Shown: positions 18,339-26,653 of the stretch, piece after piece
Layout of the letters: every line of letters starts with the position of its first letter
How positions within the stretch are numbered: position 1 is the first letter of the stretch
Assembly: GCF_900111595.1 (NCBI RefSeq)
Contig: NZ_FOHN01000004.1
Coordinates: forward strand, 1-64,000
Direction: 5' to 3'
DNA: 64,000 nt
Source: [Clostridium] polysaccharolyticum
GTDB taxonomy: Bacteria > Bacillota > Clostridia > Lachnospirales > Lachnospiraceae
The notes under the pieces: generated by a model
Database searches by the model: none
What the model was told of the DNA's origin: nothing
What the model saw: the letters and a program-made list of their open reading frames with translations, nothing else
Program-made: the position numbers and the translations under genes

Positions 18339-18366
18339 TTGTATTTCTCATGGATCGGAATAGAAT
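18339..18366 (+). promoter_or_regulatory. Possible promoter of the ABC transporter genes, with small dyad
   Basis: TTGTAT (18339-18344) and TAGAAT (18361-18366) are 16 bases apart. The dyad TCCGAT (18334-18339)/ATCGGA (18354-18359) overlaps it and could be a regulator site. Strength and use are unproven. Confidence 0.4.
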
Positions 18367-18407
18367 ATTAGTATAAGATGCAACACAAACAAAGGGAGGA
18401 ATGTAGT

Positions 18408-20090
18408 ATGAAGTTAAAGAAATTTTCGGCATTAGTGCTAAGTGCAGCGATGATTATGTCCGTTGCAGCTACAGGTTGTGGAAAAGAGAAAGGGAAAGAT
18501 GCTTCCACAAATAAAGATGGAGTGAAAGAGTTTACCGCTTTCTTTGCAGTTCCAGGAACTGAAATCAATGACGATAATGAAATCCAGAAAATAATTGCAG
18601 ATAAAACAGGTGCAAAAGTAAAAGAAACATGGCTGACAGGACAGACAGCAGAAGAAGCTGTTGGTACTTTAATCGCAGGTGGTGAATATCCGGATTTCAT
18701 CGATGGTGGAGATGGAATGAAACAGTTATATGATGCTGGAGCGTTAGTAGCATTAGATGATTACATAGATAAATACCCAAATATTAAAGATTTCTATACA
18801 GAACAGGAATGGGATAATTTACGTCAGGATGATGGACATATCTATTGGATTCAGCAGTTTGGCAATATTTTAAATGAAGAAAAAGCAACAACTCATAATG
18901 ATGAAGCATTCTGGATTCAGACAAGAGTTTTAGAGTGGGCAGGATTCCCTAAGATTAAAACAATGGATCAGTATTTCGATTTAATCGAACGTTATAATGA
19001 AGCAAATCCAACAATGGAAGATGGTACAAAGAACATCCCTTATACAATTTTATGTGACGACTGGCGTTATTTCTGTTTGGAAAATGCACCAGAATTCTTA
19101 GATGGTTATCCAAATGATGGTTCTTGTATTGTAGATCCGGAAACTAAAAAAGTTATTGACTACAATACAACAGATACAGCGAAAAAATACTTTGGAAAAT
19201 TGAATGAAGAGTATAAGAAAGGAATCATAGATCCGGAATCCTTTACTCAGACATATGATGAATATATTGCAAAACTTTCAACTGGCCGTGTACTTGGCAT
19301 GATTGACCAATGGTGGGATTTTGCATACACAGCCAGAGATTCCTTGAAACAGCAAGGTCTAGACAAAAAAGGCTGTGATTACATTCCACTGCCTATCACA
19401 ATTGACGAAAGCGTTGAAAGCAAATGGCATTGTTCAGGCGGTGTACAAAACGTAGCAAGCGGTCTTGGCATCACTACAAGCTGTAAAGACGTTGAAGGTG
19501 CACTTCAGTTTATAAATGATTTGTTAAATGAAGATATACATACACTTCGTTTCTGGGGTGTAAAAGACACAGATTACAAAGTAGATGAAAATGGGGAATA
19601 TGGACGTACACCTGAAATGAGAACAAAATGTGCTGAGACAGAATATAAAGCATCTCATGTTTGTACTTATTCCTACTTCCCACAATACAACGGAACTTTC
19701 AATGATGGTATCAATGCAACAAAACCAGAAGGACAGCCAAAAGAATTCTATGATGGATTAAGCGATAACGTAAAAGCTGTCATGGATGCATATGGTGCAA
19801 AAACATACGTTGATTTAGTTGGTACTTGTGAGGCTCCTGGTCCTTGGTATCCAATGTATTCTTACTCTAACAACATGACAACAAGTACTGAAGGTGGTAC
19901 TGCATGGACAAAAATGGGTGAAATTAAACACGAATATCTTCCAAAAGTTGTAATGGCTAAAGACTTCGAAAAAGGCTGGGAAGATTACATGAAAGTGTAT
20001 AACAAATGTAATCCACAGGCATTTATTGATGAAATGCAGGTAGAACTTGACAGAAGATTAGAAGTAGCTGCAAAATACGAAAATCAATAA
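18408..20090 (+). CDS. Sugar ABC transporter substrate-binding lipoprotein (LplA-like)
   Basis: This is a 560-residue binding protein of the large oligosaccharide type used with LplB/LplC permeases. The N-terminus is a lipoprotein signal (SVAATGC, lipidated Cys24), followed by a short charged linker. I use the ATG at 18408, which has GGGAGG upstream and gives a proper signal peptide; the in-frame ATG at 18378 would spoil it. In context it should capture xylo-oligosaccharides, perhaps those carrying glucuronic acid, at the outer membrane face. No ATPase gene is nearby, so a shared MsmX-like ATPase elsewhere is likely. A hairpin after this gene probably keeps it expressed above the permeases. 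Confidence 0.92.
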   Translation: MKLKKFSALVLSAAMIMSVAATGCGKEKGKDASTNKDGVKEFTAFFAVPGTEINDDNEIQKIIADKTGAKVKETWLTGQTAEEAVGTLIAGGEYPDFIDGGDGMKQLYDAGALVALDDYIDKYPNIKDFYTEQEWDNLRQDDGHIYWIQQFGNILNEEKATTHNDEAFWIQTRVLEWAGFPKIKTMDQYFDLIERYNEANPTMEDGTKNIPYTILCDDWRYFCLENAPEFLDGYPNDGSCIVDPETKKVIDYNTTDTAKKYFGKLNEEYKKGIIDPESFTQTYDEYIAKLSTGRVLGMIDQWWDFAYTARDSLKQQGLDKKGCDYIPLPITIDESVESKWHCSGGVQNVASGLGITTSCKDVEGALQFINDLLNEDIHTLRFWGVKDTDYKVDENGEYGRTPEMRTKCAETEYKASHVCTYSYFPQYNGTFNDGINATKPEGQPKEFYDGLSDNVKAVMDAYGAKTYVDLVGTCEAPGPWYPMYSYSNNMTTSTEGGTAWTKMGEIKHEYLPKVVMAKDFEKGWEDYMKVYNKCNPQAFIDEMQVELDRRLEVAAKYENQ

Positions 20091-20120
20091 TTTGATACAG
20101 GTATCTATTAAAATGGATCA

Positions 20121-20156
20121 AAAACAGGCAGCTGAAACAAATCGGCTGCCTGTTTT
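20121..20156 (+). terminator. Hairpin between binding protein and permease genes
   Basis: AAAACAGGCAGC (20121-20132) pairs perfectly with GCTGCCTGTTTT (20145-20156). The T-run forms part of the stem, as in a leaky terminator or 3'-protecting structure. Placement just after the binding-protein gene fits differential expression in ABC importer operons. Confidence 0.75.
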
Positions 20157-20171
20157 AAAAGGAGTGAAGTT

Positions 20172-21128
20172 ATGGCTTCGGTAGCAAAACGTAAGGCAAA
20201 ACCAATTAAAGAAAAAAAGGTAAAGATTACTTTAAAAGAGGTTAAAAGACAGAAGGTACTCCTGATAGGAGCTGCCCTGATTGTAATATATGGCATCATC
20301 TTTTGTTATGTGCCACTAATTGGATGGCTTATGGCGTTTCAGGATTATAAGCCAAGAGATGGCTTTTTTCATTCCACATTTATAGGAATGGCAAAATTCC
20401 AGAGGTTATTTGAAGATCAGACATTTGTCAGGGTAATACGAAATACAGTTGGAATGGGATGTCTAAATCTGATTACCACTTTTTTAACAGCCATTGGATT
20501 TGCAATTTTATTAAATGAAATCCAGAATAAGCCTGGCAAAAAATTAGTACAGACAATTTCTTATTTACCACACTTTTTATCATGGATTATCGTTACAGGT
20601 ATTTTACATGATGCACTTTCCGCTAATGGTATTATTAATACATTATTATTACATTTTGGGGTACTAAAACAACCACTTAACTTTTTTGCACATACAAAGT
20701 ATTTCTGGTGGATTGTTGCATTTGCAAATGTATGGAAAGAAACGGGATGGAATGCAATTATTTATTTATCTGCAATTACATCAATTGATCCTAGCCTGTA
20801 TGAAGCAGCAGCCATTGATGGTGGCGGCAGATGGGCTAAAATCAGATATATAACACTTCCAGGAATTAAGCCAACTATTATGATTCTTTTATTGATGAAT
20901 GTTGGTAATGTATTAAATGCAGGTTTTGAAATCCAGTATTTATTAGGAAATGGACTTGTACAAAGAGTATCTCAGACAATTGATATTTACGTTCTGAAAT
21001 GGGGTATCAGCCAGGGAGACTATGCAATTGGTACCGCAGCAGGTATTTTTAAGAGTCTGGTAAGTATCATTTTAATTGTAGTCGCTAACCAGATTGCAAA
21101 ACGAAATGGTGAAGAGAGATTGTTCTAA
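20172..21128 (+). CDS. Sugar ABC transporter permease, LplB type
   Basis: The 318-residue inner-membrane permease has a basic N-terminal tail and about six transmembrane segments. The ATPase-coupling loop is ASLYEAAAIDGGGRW-like (SLYEAAAIDGGGRWAKIRYITLP), the EAA motif of binding-protein-dependent sugar importers. It starts after a GGAGTG site and ends 12 bases before the second permease. Together they form the channel for the substrate of the preceding lipoprotein, probably xylo-oligosaccharides. Confidence 0.93.
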   Translation: MASVAKRKAKPIKEKKVKITLKEVKRQKVLLIGAALIVIYGIIFCYVPLIGWLMAFQDYKPRDGFFHSTFIGMAKFQRLFEDQTFVRVIRNTVGMGCLNLITTFLTAIGFAILLNEIQNKPGKKLVQTISYLPHFLSWIIVTGILHDALSANGIINTLLLHFGVLKQPLNFFAHTKYFWWIVAFANVWKETGWNAIIYLSAITSIDPSLYEAAAIDGGGRWAKIRYITLPGIKPTIMILLLMNVGNVLNAGFEIQYLLGNGLVQRVSQTIDIYVLKWGISQGDYAIGTAAGIFKSLVSIILIVVANQIAKRNGEERLF

Positions 21129-21140
21129 GGAGGCAGTAAC

Positions 21141-22022
21141 ATGAGAAAAAAATCGAAAGCAGATATTGCATTCATTATCTGCAATACAATATTTATGATT
21201 GCATTCGTTGTAGTCACACTGTATCCGGTACTAAATACTCTTGCAATTTCGTTTAATAATGGTACCGATGCATTAAGAGGTGGTATCTATCTGTGGCCTC
21301 GTAAATGGACATTAAAAAATTATCACACTGTGCTTCAGAAACAGAATCTGTTGACAGGTGCTTATATTTCAGTAGCAAGAACAGTAATAGGAACATTATT
21401 GGCTTTGGTAGTAAATGCCTGGCTAGCGTTTACGATTAGTAGAAAGCGTTTCTTGTTTAAAAGAGGATTATCCTTGTTCTGGGTAATTACAATGTATGTA
21501 AATGGTGGTCTGATTCCAAACTTCTTGTTATTGAAAAGTCTTGGTATGACAAATAGTTTTGCAGTTTATGTTATACCAGGAATGATTAGTGCATTTAACA
21601 TGTTAGTACTTCGTACTTATATGAATGGACTTCCAGACAGTTTGGAGGAGTCTGCTCAGCTTGATGGTGCTGGATACTTTACTGTATTCGCAAGAATTAT
21701 TTCTCCTCTATGTAAACCAGTATATGCAACGGTTGCATTATTCGTAGCAGTTGGACAATGGAACTCATGGTTTGATGCTATGCTGTACAACAGAATGAGC
21801 CCGGAATATACTACATTACAGTATGAATTAATGAAATTGTTAAGTTCGGTAACAAACCAGTCAAGCTCCGTAGAATCCATGAAAAATGCGGCAGGTTCGG
21901 TAACGCCAACATCAGTTCGTGCTGCTGCGACGATTATTACAATGTTGCCAATTATCTGTATTTATCCTTTCCTGCAAAGGTATTTCGTAACAGGATTAAC
22001 ACTTGGTGGTGTAAAAGAATAG
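21141..22022 (+). CDS. Sugar ABC transporter permease, LplC/YtcP type
   Basis: This is the 293-residue partner permease, again with about six membrane segments and an EAA loop (LEESAQLDGAGYFTVFARI). It has an AAGGAGG site and lies 12 bases after the first permease. The C-terminal YPFLQRYFVTGLTLGGVKE is the usual end of this subfamily. It is followed by a strong terminator at 22076. Confidence 0.93.
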   Translation: MRKKSKADIAFIICNTIFMIAFVVVTLYPVLNTLAISFNNGTDALRGGIYLWPRKWTLKNYHTVLQKQNLLTGAYISVARTVIGTLLALVVNAWLAFTISRKRFLFKRGLSLFWVITMYVNGGLIPNFLLLKSLGMTNSFAVYVIPGMISAFNMLVLRTYMNGLPDSLEESAQLDGAGYFTVFARIISPLCKPVYATVALFVAVGQWNSWFDAMLYNRMSPEYTTLQYELMKLLSSVTNQSSSVESMKNAAGSVTPTSVRAAATIITMLPIICIYPFLQRYFVTGLTLGGVKE

Positions 22023-22075
22023 GAAAAGCATAAAGATTTGCTGGTTAATACAGAGTTTAGCCATTATGCATAGAA

Positions 22076-22126
22076 AAATCCAGAAGAATTCAGCATTAAA
22101 AACTGATTTCTTCTGGATTTCTTTTT
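22076..22126. terminator. Terminator between the transporter operon and the AraC gene
   Basis: AAATCCAGAAGAA (22076-22088) and TTCTTCTGGATTT (22108-22120) form a 13-pair stem, with TCAG/CTGA pairing inside the loop, followed by CTTTTTG. The left A-run means it may also serve the convergent AraC-family gene. Confidence 0.85.
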
Positions 22127-22169
22127 GATGGGCTGTTATAATCTGTCAGGCATTATAAATATCCCGATT

Positions 22170-23033
22170 TTACCGGATAGACAAATACATATTCCGGAAT
22201 TCCGTCGGGGTACACTGCTTGATTAATTTAAACATCCGGATAAATGCTGAAAGACTGGAAAATCCAGAGCGTAAGGCTACTTCTGTAATGGAGATGGAAG
22301 AATCTGCCAGAAGGATTTCAGCATAAGATATGCGCTTTTGATTCAGGTATTTATAAAAAGTCACATTGCTGAACTGTTTGAATAGCCGAGAAAAATGGTA
22401 TTTGCTAAATCCTGCAATATGGGCAATTTCATCTAATGTGAGATCATCTGTACAATGTTCATTTATGTAATTGCAGATTTGGATAAATTTTTCCGTATAT
22501 TCTTTTTGTTTCTGGTTGCCAGTATCAAATCGTTTTACATTTTCCGTATAGTTTCTTCCGATTAAAACAAGGATTTCTAAAAGCTTGGAATAGATTGCCG
22601 GGCTTGATAGTGAGTTATTGCTATTGTATTCCTCGCTGATATTTAATATTAATTGGTGGATCTGCTCATATATCATGGGAGCTGTATCAGGAGTGATTAA
22701 AATGGCAGGGGAAATTAGGCTAAGGGTAGATTCGACCTCAGGTATTTCTCGCAGAATGCCAATCTCAGCCTGAAAAATAATCCGTTCGCCTGTTTCGGGG
22801 GAACGAAGTGCATGGATTACACCTGGGCATATTAAAAGAATGTCACCTGTCTGCAGATCTATAATTTCTTTGCCAAGTAATGCTGTGTAACTGTTTTTTG
22901 TTGGCATTACTACTTCGATTGGCGTATGCCAGTGAGTTGGGTAATCTTCATACTCAGCGTTGTTATATAATCTTATTTGTGAGACCCTATTATATTCCAC
23001 TGTTTCGTGGATTCCTGTTAAGTGTTCTATCAT
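22170..23033 (-). CDS. AraC-family regulator with cupin-type sensor domain
   Basis: This 287-residue regulator is read divergently from the GH3 gene. The N-terminal half is a cupin-like sensor (HWHTPIEVVMP near 35-45), and the C-terminal 100 residues hold two helix-turn-helix motifs (LTLDEIAHIAGFSKYHFSRLF and ISITEVALRSGFSSLSAFIRMF). Proteins of this kind bind a sugar or oligosaccharide and activate nearby genes. The 161-base divergent region with the GH3 promoter suggests control of GH3 and GH8 (inference). The minus-strand start follows a GGAGGAT-type site. Confidence 0.92.
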   Translation of the reverse strand: MIEHLTGIHETVEYNRVSQIRLYNNAEYEDYPTHWHTPIEVVMPTKNSYTALLGKEIIDLQTGDILLICPGVIHALRSPETGERIIFQAEIGILREIPEVESTLSLISPAILITPDTAPMIYEQIHQLILNISEEYNSNNSLSSPAIYSKLLEILVLIGRNYTENVKRFDTGNQKQKEYTEKFIQICNYINEHCTDDLTLDEIAHIAGFSKYHFSRLFKQFSNVTFYKYLNQKRISYAEILLADSSISITEVALRSGFSSLSAFIRMFKLIKQCTPTEFRNMYLSIR

Positions 23034-23115
23034 GATAATCCTCCATAAAGTTCTCTTATTCTATATTACCCTTTTTGGGGTTGAATGGCAAGAATTGATA
23101 GTGATTAAACAAGAA

Positions 23116-23144
23116 TTATGATGATGGGAAACATCTGCTATACT
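23116..23144 (+). promoter_or_regulatory. Probable promoter of the GH3-GH8 unit
   Basis: TTATGA (23116-23121) and TATACT (23139-23144) are 17 bases apart, about 50 bases before the GH3 start, in the gap shared with the divergent AraC gene. The weak -35 box fits activator control. Confidence 0.45.
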
Positions 23145-23194
23145 ATCATATCATTATAAGAAATACACTTTCATTAAAGGATAGGAGAGAGTAT

Positions 23195-25336
23195 ATGAGT
23201 GAACAAACAATTGCATATGCGAAAAAATTAGTAAGTCAGATGACATTAGAAGAAAAAATGAGCCAGATGTTATATAAGTCACCAGCTATTGAACGATTAA
23301 ATATTCCTGCCTATAACTGGTGGAATGAAGCATTACATGGAGTTGCCAGAGCTGGTGTGGCTACGATGTTTCCACAGGCAATTGCGATGGCAGCAACTTT
23401 TGATAAAGAGTTATTAAAAAATGTAGGGGATGTTGTTTCTACAGAAGGACGTGCAAAATTTAATGCATTTTCCAATAAAGGGGATACCGATATTTATAAG
23501 GGATTAACTTTCTGGGCTCCTAATATTAATATTTTCCGTGATCCAAGATGGGGAAGAGGCCATGAAACTTTTGGAGAAGACCCATATTTGACAGCAGAAT
23601 TAGGATGTGCTTATGTTAAAGGAATCCAGGGAGAAGATAAAGAACACTTAAAAGCAGCTGCCTGTGCAAAACATTTTGCAGTACATAGTGGTCCAGAAGC
23701 GATTAGACATTCCTTTGATGCAAAAGCATCTATTCGTGATATGTATGATACATATTTGTATGCATTTAAACGTTGTGTTTCCGATGCTAAGGTTGAGGCA
23801 GTTATGGGGGCGTATAATCGTGTAAATGGTGAGCCTGCCTGTGGAAGCAAAACTTTATTAAAAGACATCCTTCGTGATCAGTGGGGATTTGAAGGCCATG
23901 TAGTTTCTGACTGCTGGGCAGTTTTAGATTTCCATGAACATCATGGTGTAACAGATTCCGTAGAAGAATCTGCTGCTATGGCTGTAAAAAATGGATGTGA
24001 TTTAAACTGCGGAAGTGCATTTTTGCATTTATATTCTGCTTATAAACAAGGACTGATTGATGAAGAGTCCATTACTGCTGCAGTAGAACGTCTAATGGAA
24101 GTTCGTATCCGTTTAGGCATGATGAAGGATTATCCATCACCATATGAAGATATTCCATATAGTTTAGTAGAATGTAAGGAGCATGTGGATTTGTCATTGG
24201 ATGTGGCTAGAAGAAGCATGGTGCTGTTAAAAAATAATGGACTGCTTCCATTGCAGAAGGAACAGTTAAAGACAATTGCAGTTATTGGACCAAATGCCAA
24301 CAGCAGAGATGCACTGGTTGGAAATTATGTTGGTACATCTTCTGAATACATTACTCCACTAGAAGGAATCCAGCGATATGTTGGAGACGATGTCCGTGTG
24401 TTATATGCAGAAGGATGCCATTTGTGGAAAGATAAAGTTGAACAGCTTGCAGATGCCAAAGACCGAATGGTAGAAGCAGTTCTGGCAGCAGAACAGTCAG
24501 ATGTAGTGGTAATGTGTCTGGGACTGGATGCATTTCTTGAAGGAGAAGAAGGAGATGCTGGAAATGAATATGCAAGTGGAGACAAAAAAGATTTACGTCT
24601 TCCAGGTTTACAACAGGAATTATTAGAAAAAGTAACAGCGGTTGGAAAACCAGTGGTACTGCTTTTGTTAGCTGGAAGTGCTATGGATTTAAGCTGGGCA
24701 GATGAAAACGTAGATGCTATTATAGATCTCTGGTATCCTGGAGCAAGAGGTGGAAAAATAGCGGCAGAAGCTTTATTTGGCGATATTACTCCATGTGGAA
24801 AATTACCAGTTACATTTTATGCTTCTACACAAGACCTTCCTGATTTTGCAGATTATAGTATGGCAAACCGTACTTACCGTTATACGGACAGCAAGATTTT
24901 ATACCCATTTGGATATGGATTATCCTACTCCAATGTGGAGTATGTCAATAGCACAGTAGATAAAAAAGAAGCGAATATAGGAGAGTGTATAACGGTTCGG
25001 ACTGAAGTGAAAAATACAGGCAATTATCCAGTATATGAGGCAGTACAGCTTTATGTAAAAGACGTTGAGGCAAGTGTAGTGGTTCCAAAATGTGCTTTGC
25101 GTGGAATAAAAGTTGTGAAGTTGGAACCAGGTGAAACCAAAGAGGCTGCAATTACTTTAAATCCAAGAGATTTTGCACTTATTACGGAAGAAGGAAAATG
25201 TGTAGTAGAACCAGGCGAGTTTGTATTATCGGTTGGTGGCCAGCAGCCAGACAAGAGAAGTACAGAATTGACAGGAAAAACAGTATCATCCTTTACGGTT
25301 ACTTTAAATGGAGAAGCGACAGAAGTAGAATTTTAA
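23195..25336 (+). CDS. GH3 beta-xylosidase / beta-glucosidase-like enzyme
   Basis: The 713-residue family 3 glycoside hydrolase has an N-terminal barrel ending with the nucleophile Asp239 in HVVSDCWAV, the KHFAVHSGPE substrate-site motif, a second alpha/beta domain (from about 335) and a C-terminal fibronectin III-like domain (from about 590). There is no signal peptide, so it works in the cytosol. The sequence type (EALHGVARAG, VMGAYNRVNGEPACGS) is that of bacterial xylosidases or arabinosidases. With GH115 and GH8 Rex nearby, release of xylose from xylo-oligosaccharides is the likely role. The GH8 gene follows after 18 bases. Confidence 0.92.
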   Translation: MSEQTIAYAKKLVSQMTLEEKMSQMLYKSPAIERLNIPAYNWWNEALHGVARAGVATMFPQAIAMAATFDKELLKNVGDVVSTEGRAKFNAFSNKGDTDIYKGLTFWAPNINIFRDPRWGRGHETFGEDPYLTAELGCAYVKGIQGEDKEHLKAAACAKHFAVHSGPEAIRHSFDAKASIRDMYDTYLYAFKRCVSDAKVEAVMGAYNRVNGEPACGSKTLLKDILRDQWGFEGHVVSDCWAVLDFHEHHGVTDSVEESAAMAVKNGCDLNCGSAFLHLYSAYKQGLIDEESITAAVERLMEVRIRLGMMKDYPSPYEDIPYSLVECKEHVDLSLDVARRSMVLLKNNGLLPLQKEQLKTIAVIGPNANSRDALVGNYVGTSSEYITPLEGIQRYVGDDVRVLYAEGCHLWKDKVEQLADAKDRMVEAVLAAEQSDVVVMCLGLDAFLEGEEGDAGNEYASGDKKDLRLPGLQQELLEKVTAVGKPVVLLLLAGSAMDLSWADENVDAIIDLWYPGARGGKIAAEALFGDITPCGKLPVTFYASTQDLPDFADYSMANRTYRYTDSKILYPFGYGLSYSNVEYVNSTVDKKEANIGECITVRTEVKNTGNYPVYEAVQLYVKDVEASVVVPKCALRGIKVVKLEPGETKEAAITLNPRDFALITEEGKCVVEPGEFVLSVGGQQPDKRSTELTGKTVSSFTVTLNGEATEVEF

Positions 25337-25354
25337 ATAGAGCAGGAGGGCATT

Positions 25355-26485
25355 ATGGAGAAAAAAACGTATCGTAATGTATTTGCTGAGTGCGGATATA
25401 CGGAAGAAGAGATTGAAAAACGGGTGGAAGACACGTTTTATGAAATATTTTATGGCGAAAATAAATTTTACTGTGAAGGGGAAGCAGAAACTGGATATCT
25501 GGTGGATACAGGAAATCTGGATGCAAGAACCGAAGGCATGTCTTATGGCATGATGATGTGTGTACAGCTAGATAAGAAAAAAGAGTTTGACCGTATTTGG
25601 AAATGGGCAAAAACATATATGTATCACCCGGAAGGAGAAAACAAAGGATACTTTGCATGGTCAGTTGGTCTGGATGGAACAAAGAACAGTGATGGTTCCG
25701 CACCAGATGGAGAAGAATTTTTTGCAATGGCATTGTTTTTTGCTTCTCACAGATGGGGAGATGGGGAAGGCATTTTCCATTATTCCAAGGAAGCAAGAGA
25801 TTTGTTACATGAATGCCTGCATAAAGGGGAAGACGGAAAAGGCGGAGCTGCTATGTGGGATCCGGATAACAAGCTGATTCGCTTTGTTCCGGGAATTGGT
25901 TTTACAGATCCGTCTTATCATTTGCCACATTTTTATGAGTTATTTGCTTTATGGGCAAACGAAGAGGACCGTTCATTCTGGAAAGAGGCAGCACAGGCAA
26001 GCCGTACCTATCTTCAGAAGGCGTGTCATCCAGTTACAGGTTTAAGTCCGGAATACAGTTATTACGATGGAACGCCATACGAGAAAATGCAGGATATCTT
26101 CGGAAGACATGACTGGCATTATAGCGATGCCTATCGTACCATTGCCAATATCGGTCTGGATTATGAGTGGTTTGGAGAAGGAAAACATGACTGGCACTGT
26201 GATATTGCGAATAAATTACAGAGATTTTTTGAAGAAACAGTAAAAGATAATGATAGAGCAGTGTATTCTATTGAAGGAGAAATTCTTGAACCAAAGGCAT
26301 TGCATCCAGTAGCGATTACAGCGACTAATGCACAGGCTTCTTTAGCAGCGGACGGGGAGTATGCAAAACAATGTGTAGAAAAATTCTGGAATACACCTTT
26401 AAGAACCGGGGAAAGAAGATACTATGATAACTGCCTGTATATGTTTGCTATGTTAGCTTTAAGTGGAAAATACAGAATCTGGTAA
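25355..26485 (+). CDS. GH8 reducing-end xylose-releasing exo-oligoxylanase
   Basis: The 376-residue enzyme matches the Rex branch of family 8, which cuts one xylose from the reducing end of xylo-oligosaccharides (EC 3.2.1.156). The expected general acid is Glu60 in LDARTEGMSYGM; SAPDGEEFFAMAL and GRHDWHYSDAYRT are further family blocks. It lacks a signal peptide. With the upstream GH3 enzyme, which works from the other end, it would degrade imported oligosaccharides to xylose. It has a GGAGGG site and is followed by a strong terminator. Confidence 0.93.
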   Translation: MEKKTYRNVFAECGYTEEEIEKRVEDTFYEIFYGENKFYCEGEAETGYLVDTGNLDARTEGMSYGMMMCVQLDKKKEFDRIWKWAKTYMYHPEGENKGYFAWSVGLDGTKNSDGSAPDGEEFFAMALFFASHRWGDGEGIFHYSKEARDLLHECLHKGEDGKGGAAMWDPDNKLIRFVPGIGFTDPSYHLPHFYELFALWANEEDRSFWKEAAQASRTYLQKACHPVTGLSPEYSYYDGTPYEKMQDIFGRHDWHYSDAYRTIANIGLDYEWFGEGKHDWHCDIANKLQRFFEETVKDNDRAVYSIEGEILEPKALHPVAITATNAQASLAADGEYAKQCVEKFWNTPLRTGERRYYDNCLYMFAMLALSGKYRIW

Positions 26486-26496
26486 AATTGAAATAC

Positions 26497-26538
26497 AAAA
26501 GGTGAGAGATGTTAAGAAAACATACTCTCATCTTTTTT
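26497..26538 (+). terminator. Terminator after the GH8 gene
   Basis: AAAAGGTGAGAG (26497-26508) pairs with CTCTCATCTTTT (26525-26536), and inside it ATGTT pairs with AACAT. A T-run follows. This ends the xylan locus. Confidence 0.9.
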
Positions 26539-26559
26539 CTAGTATTCAGCTATTCATTG

Positions 26560-26568
26560 TGATATAAT
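26560..26568 (+). promoter_or_regulatory. Extended -10 promoter of the NagZ-like gene
   Basis: TGATATAAT is a perfect -10 box with the TGN extension, 85 bases before the gene. The -35 region is poor (around 26540). Confidence 0.4.
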
Positions 26569-26653
26569 GAAGAAACAATTCATTTTCTATGGTTTATATT
26601 GACCAGTAAAAAATGTCTATTCTTACGAATAGCTGTAGTATGGAGGCTGAAAA

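Noticed and set aside
25353-25796. 147-residue minus-strand frame opposite the GH8 gene
   Set aside because: The opposite strand encodes a clear GH8 family protein and the frame shows no recognisable domain.
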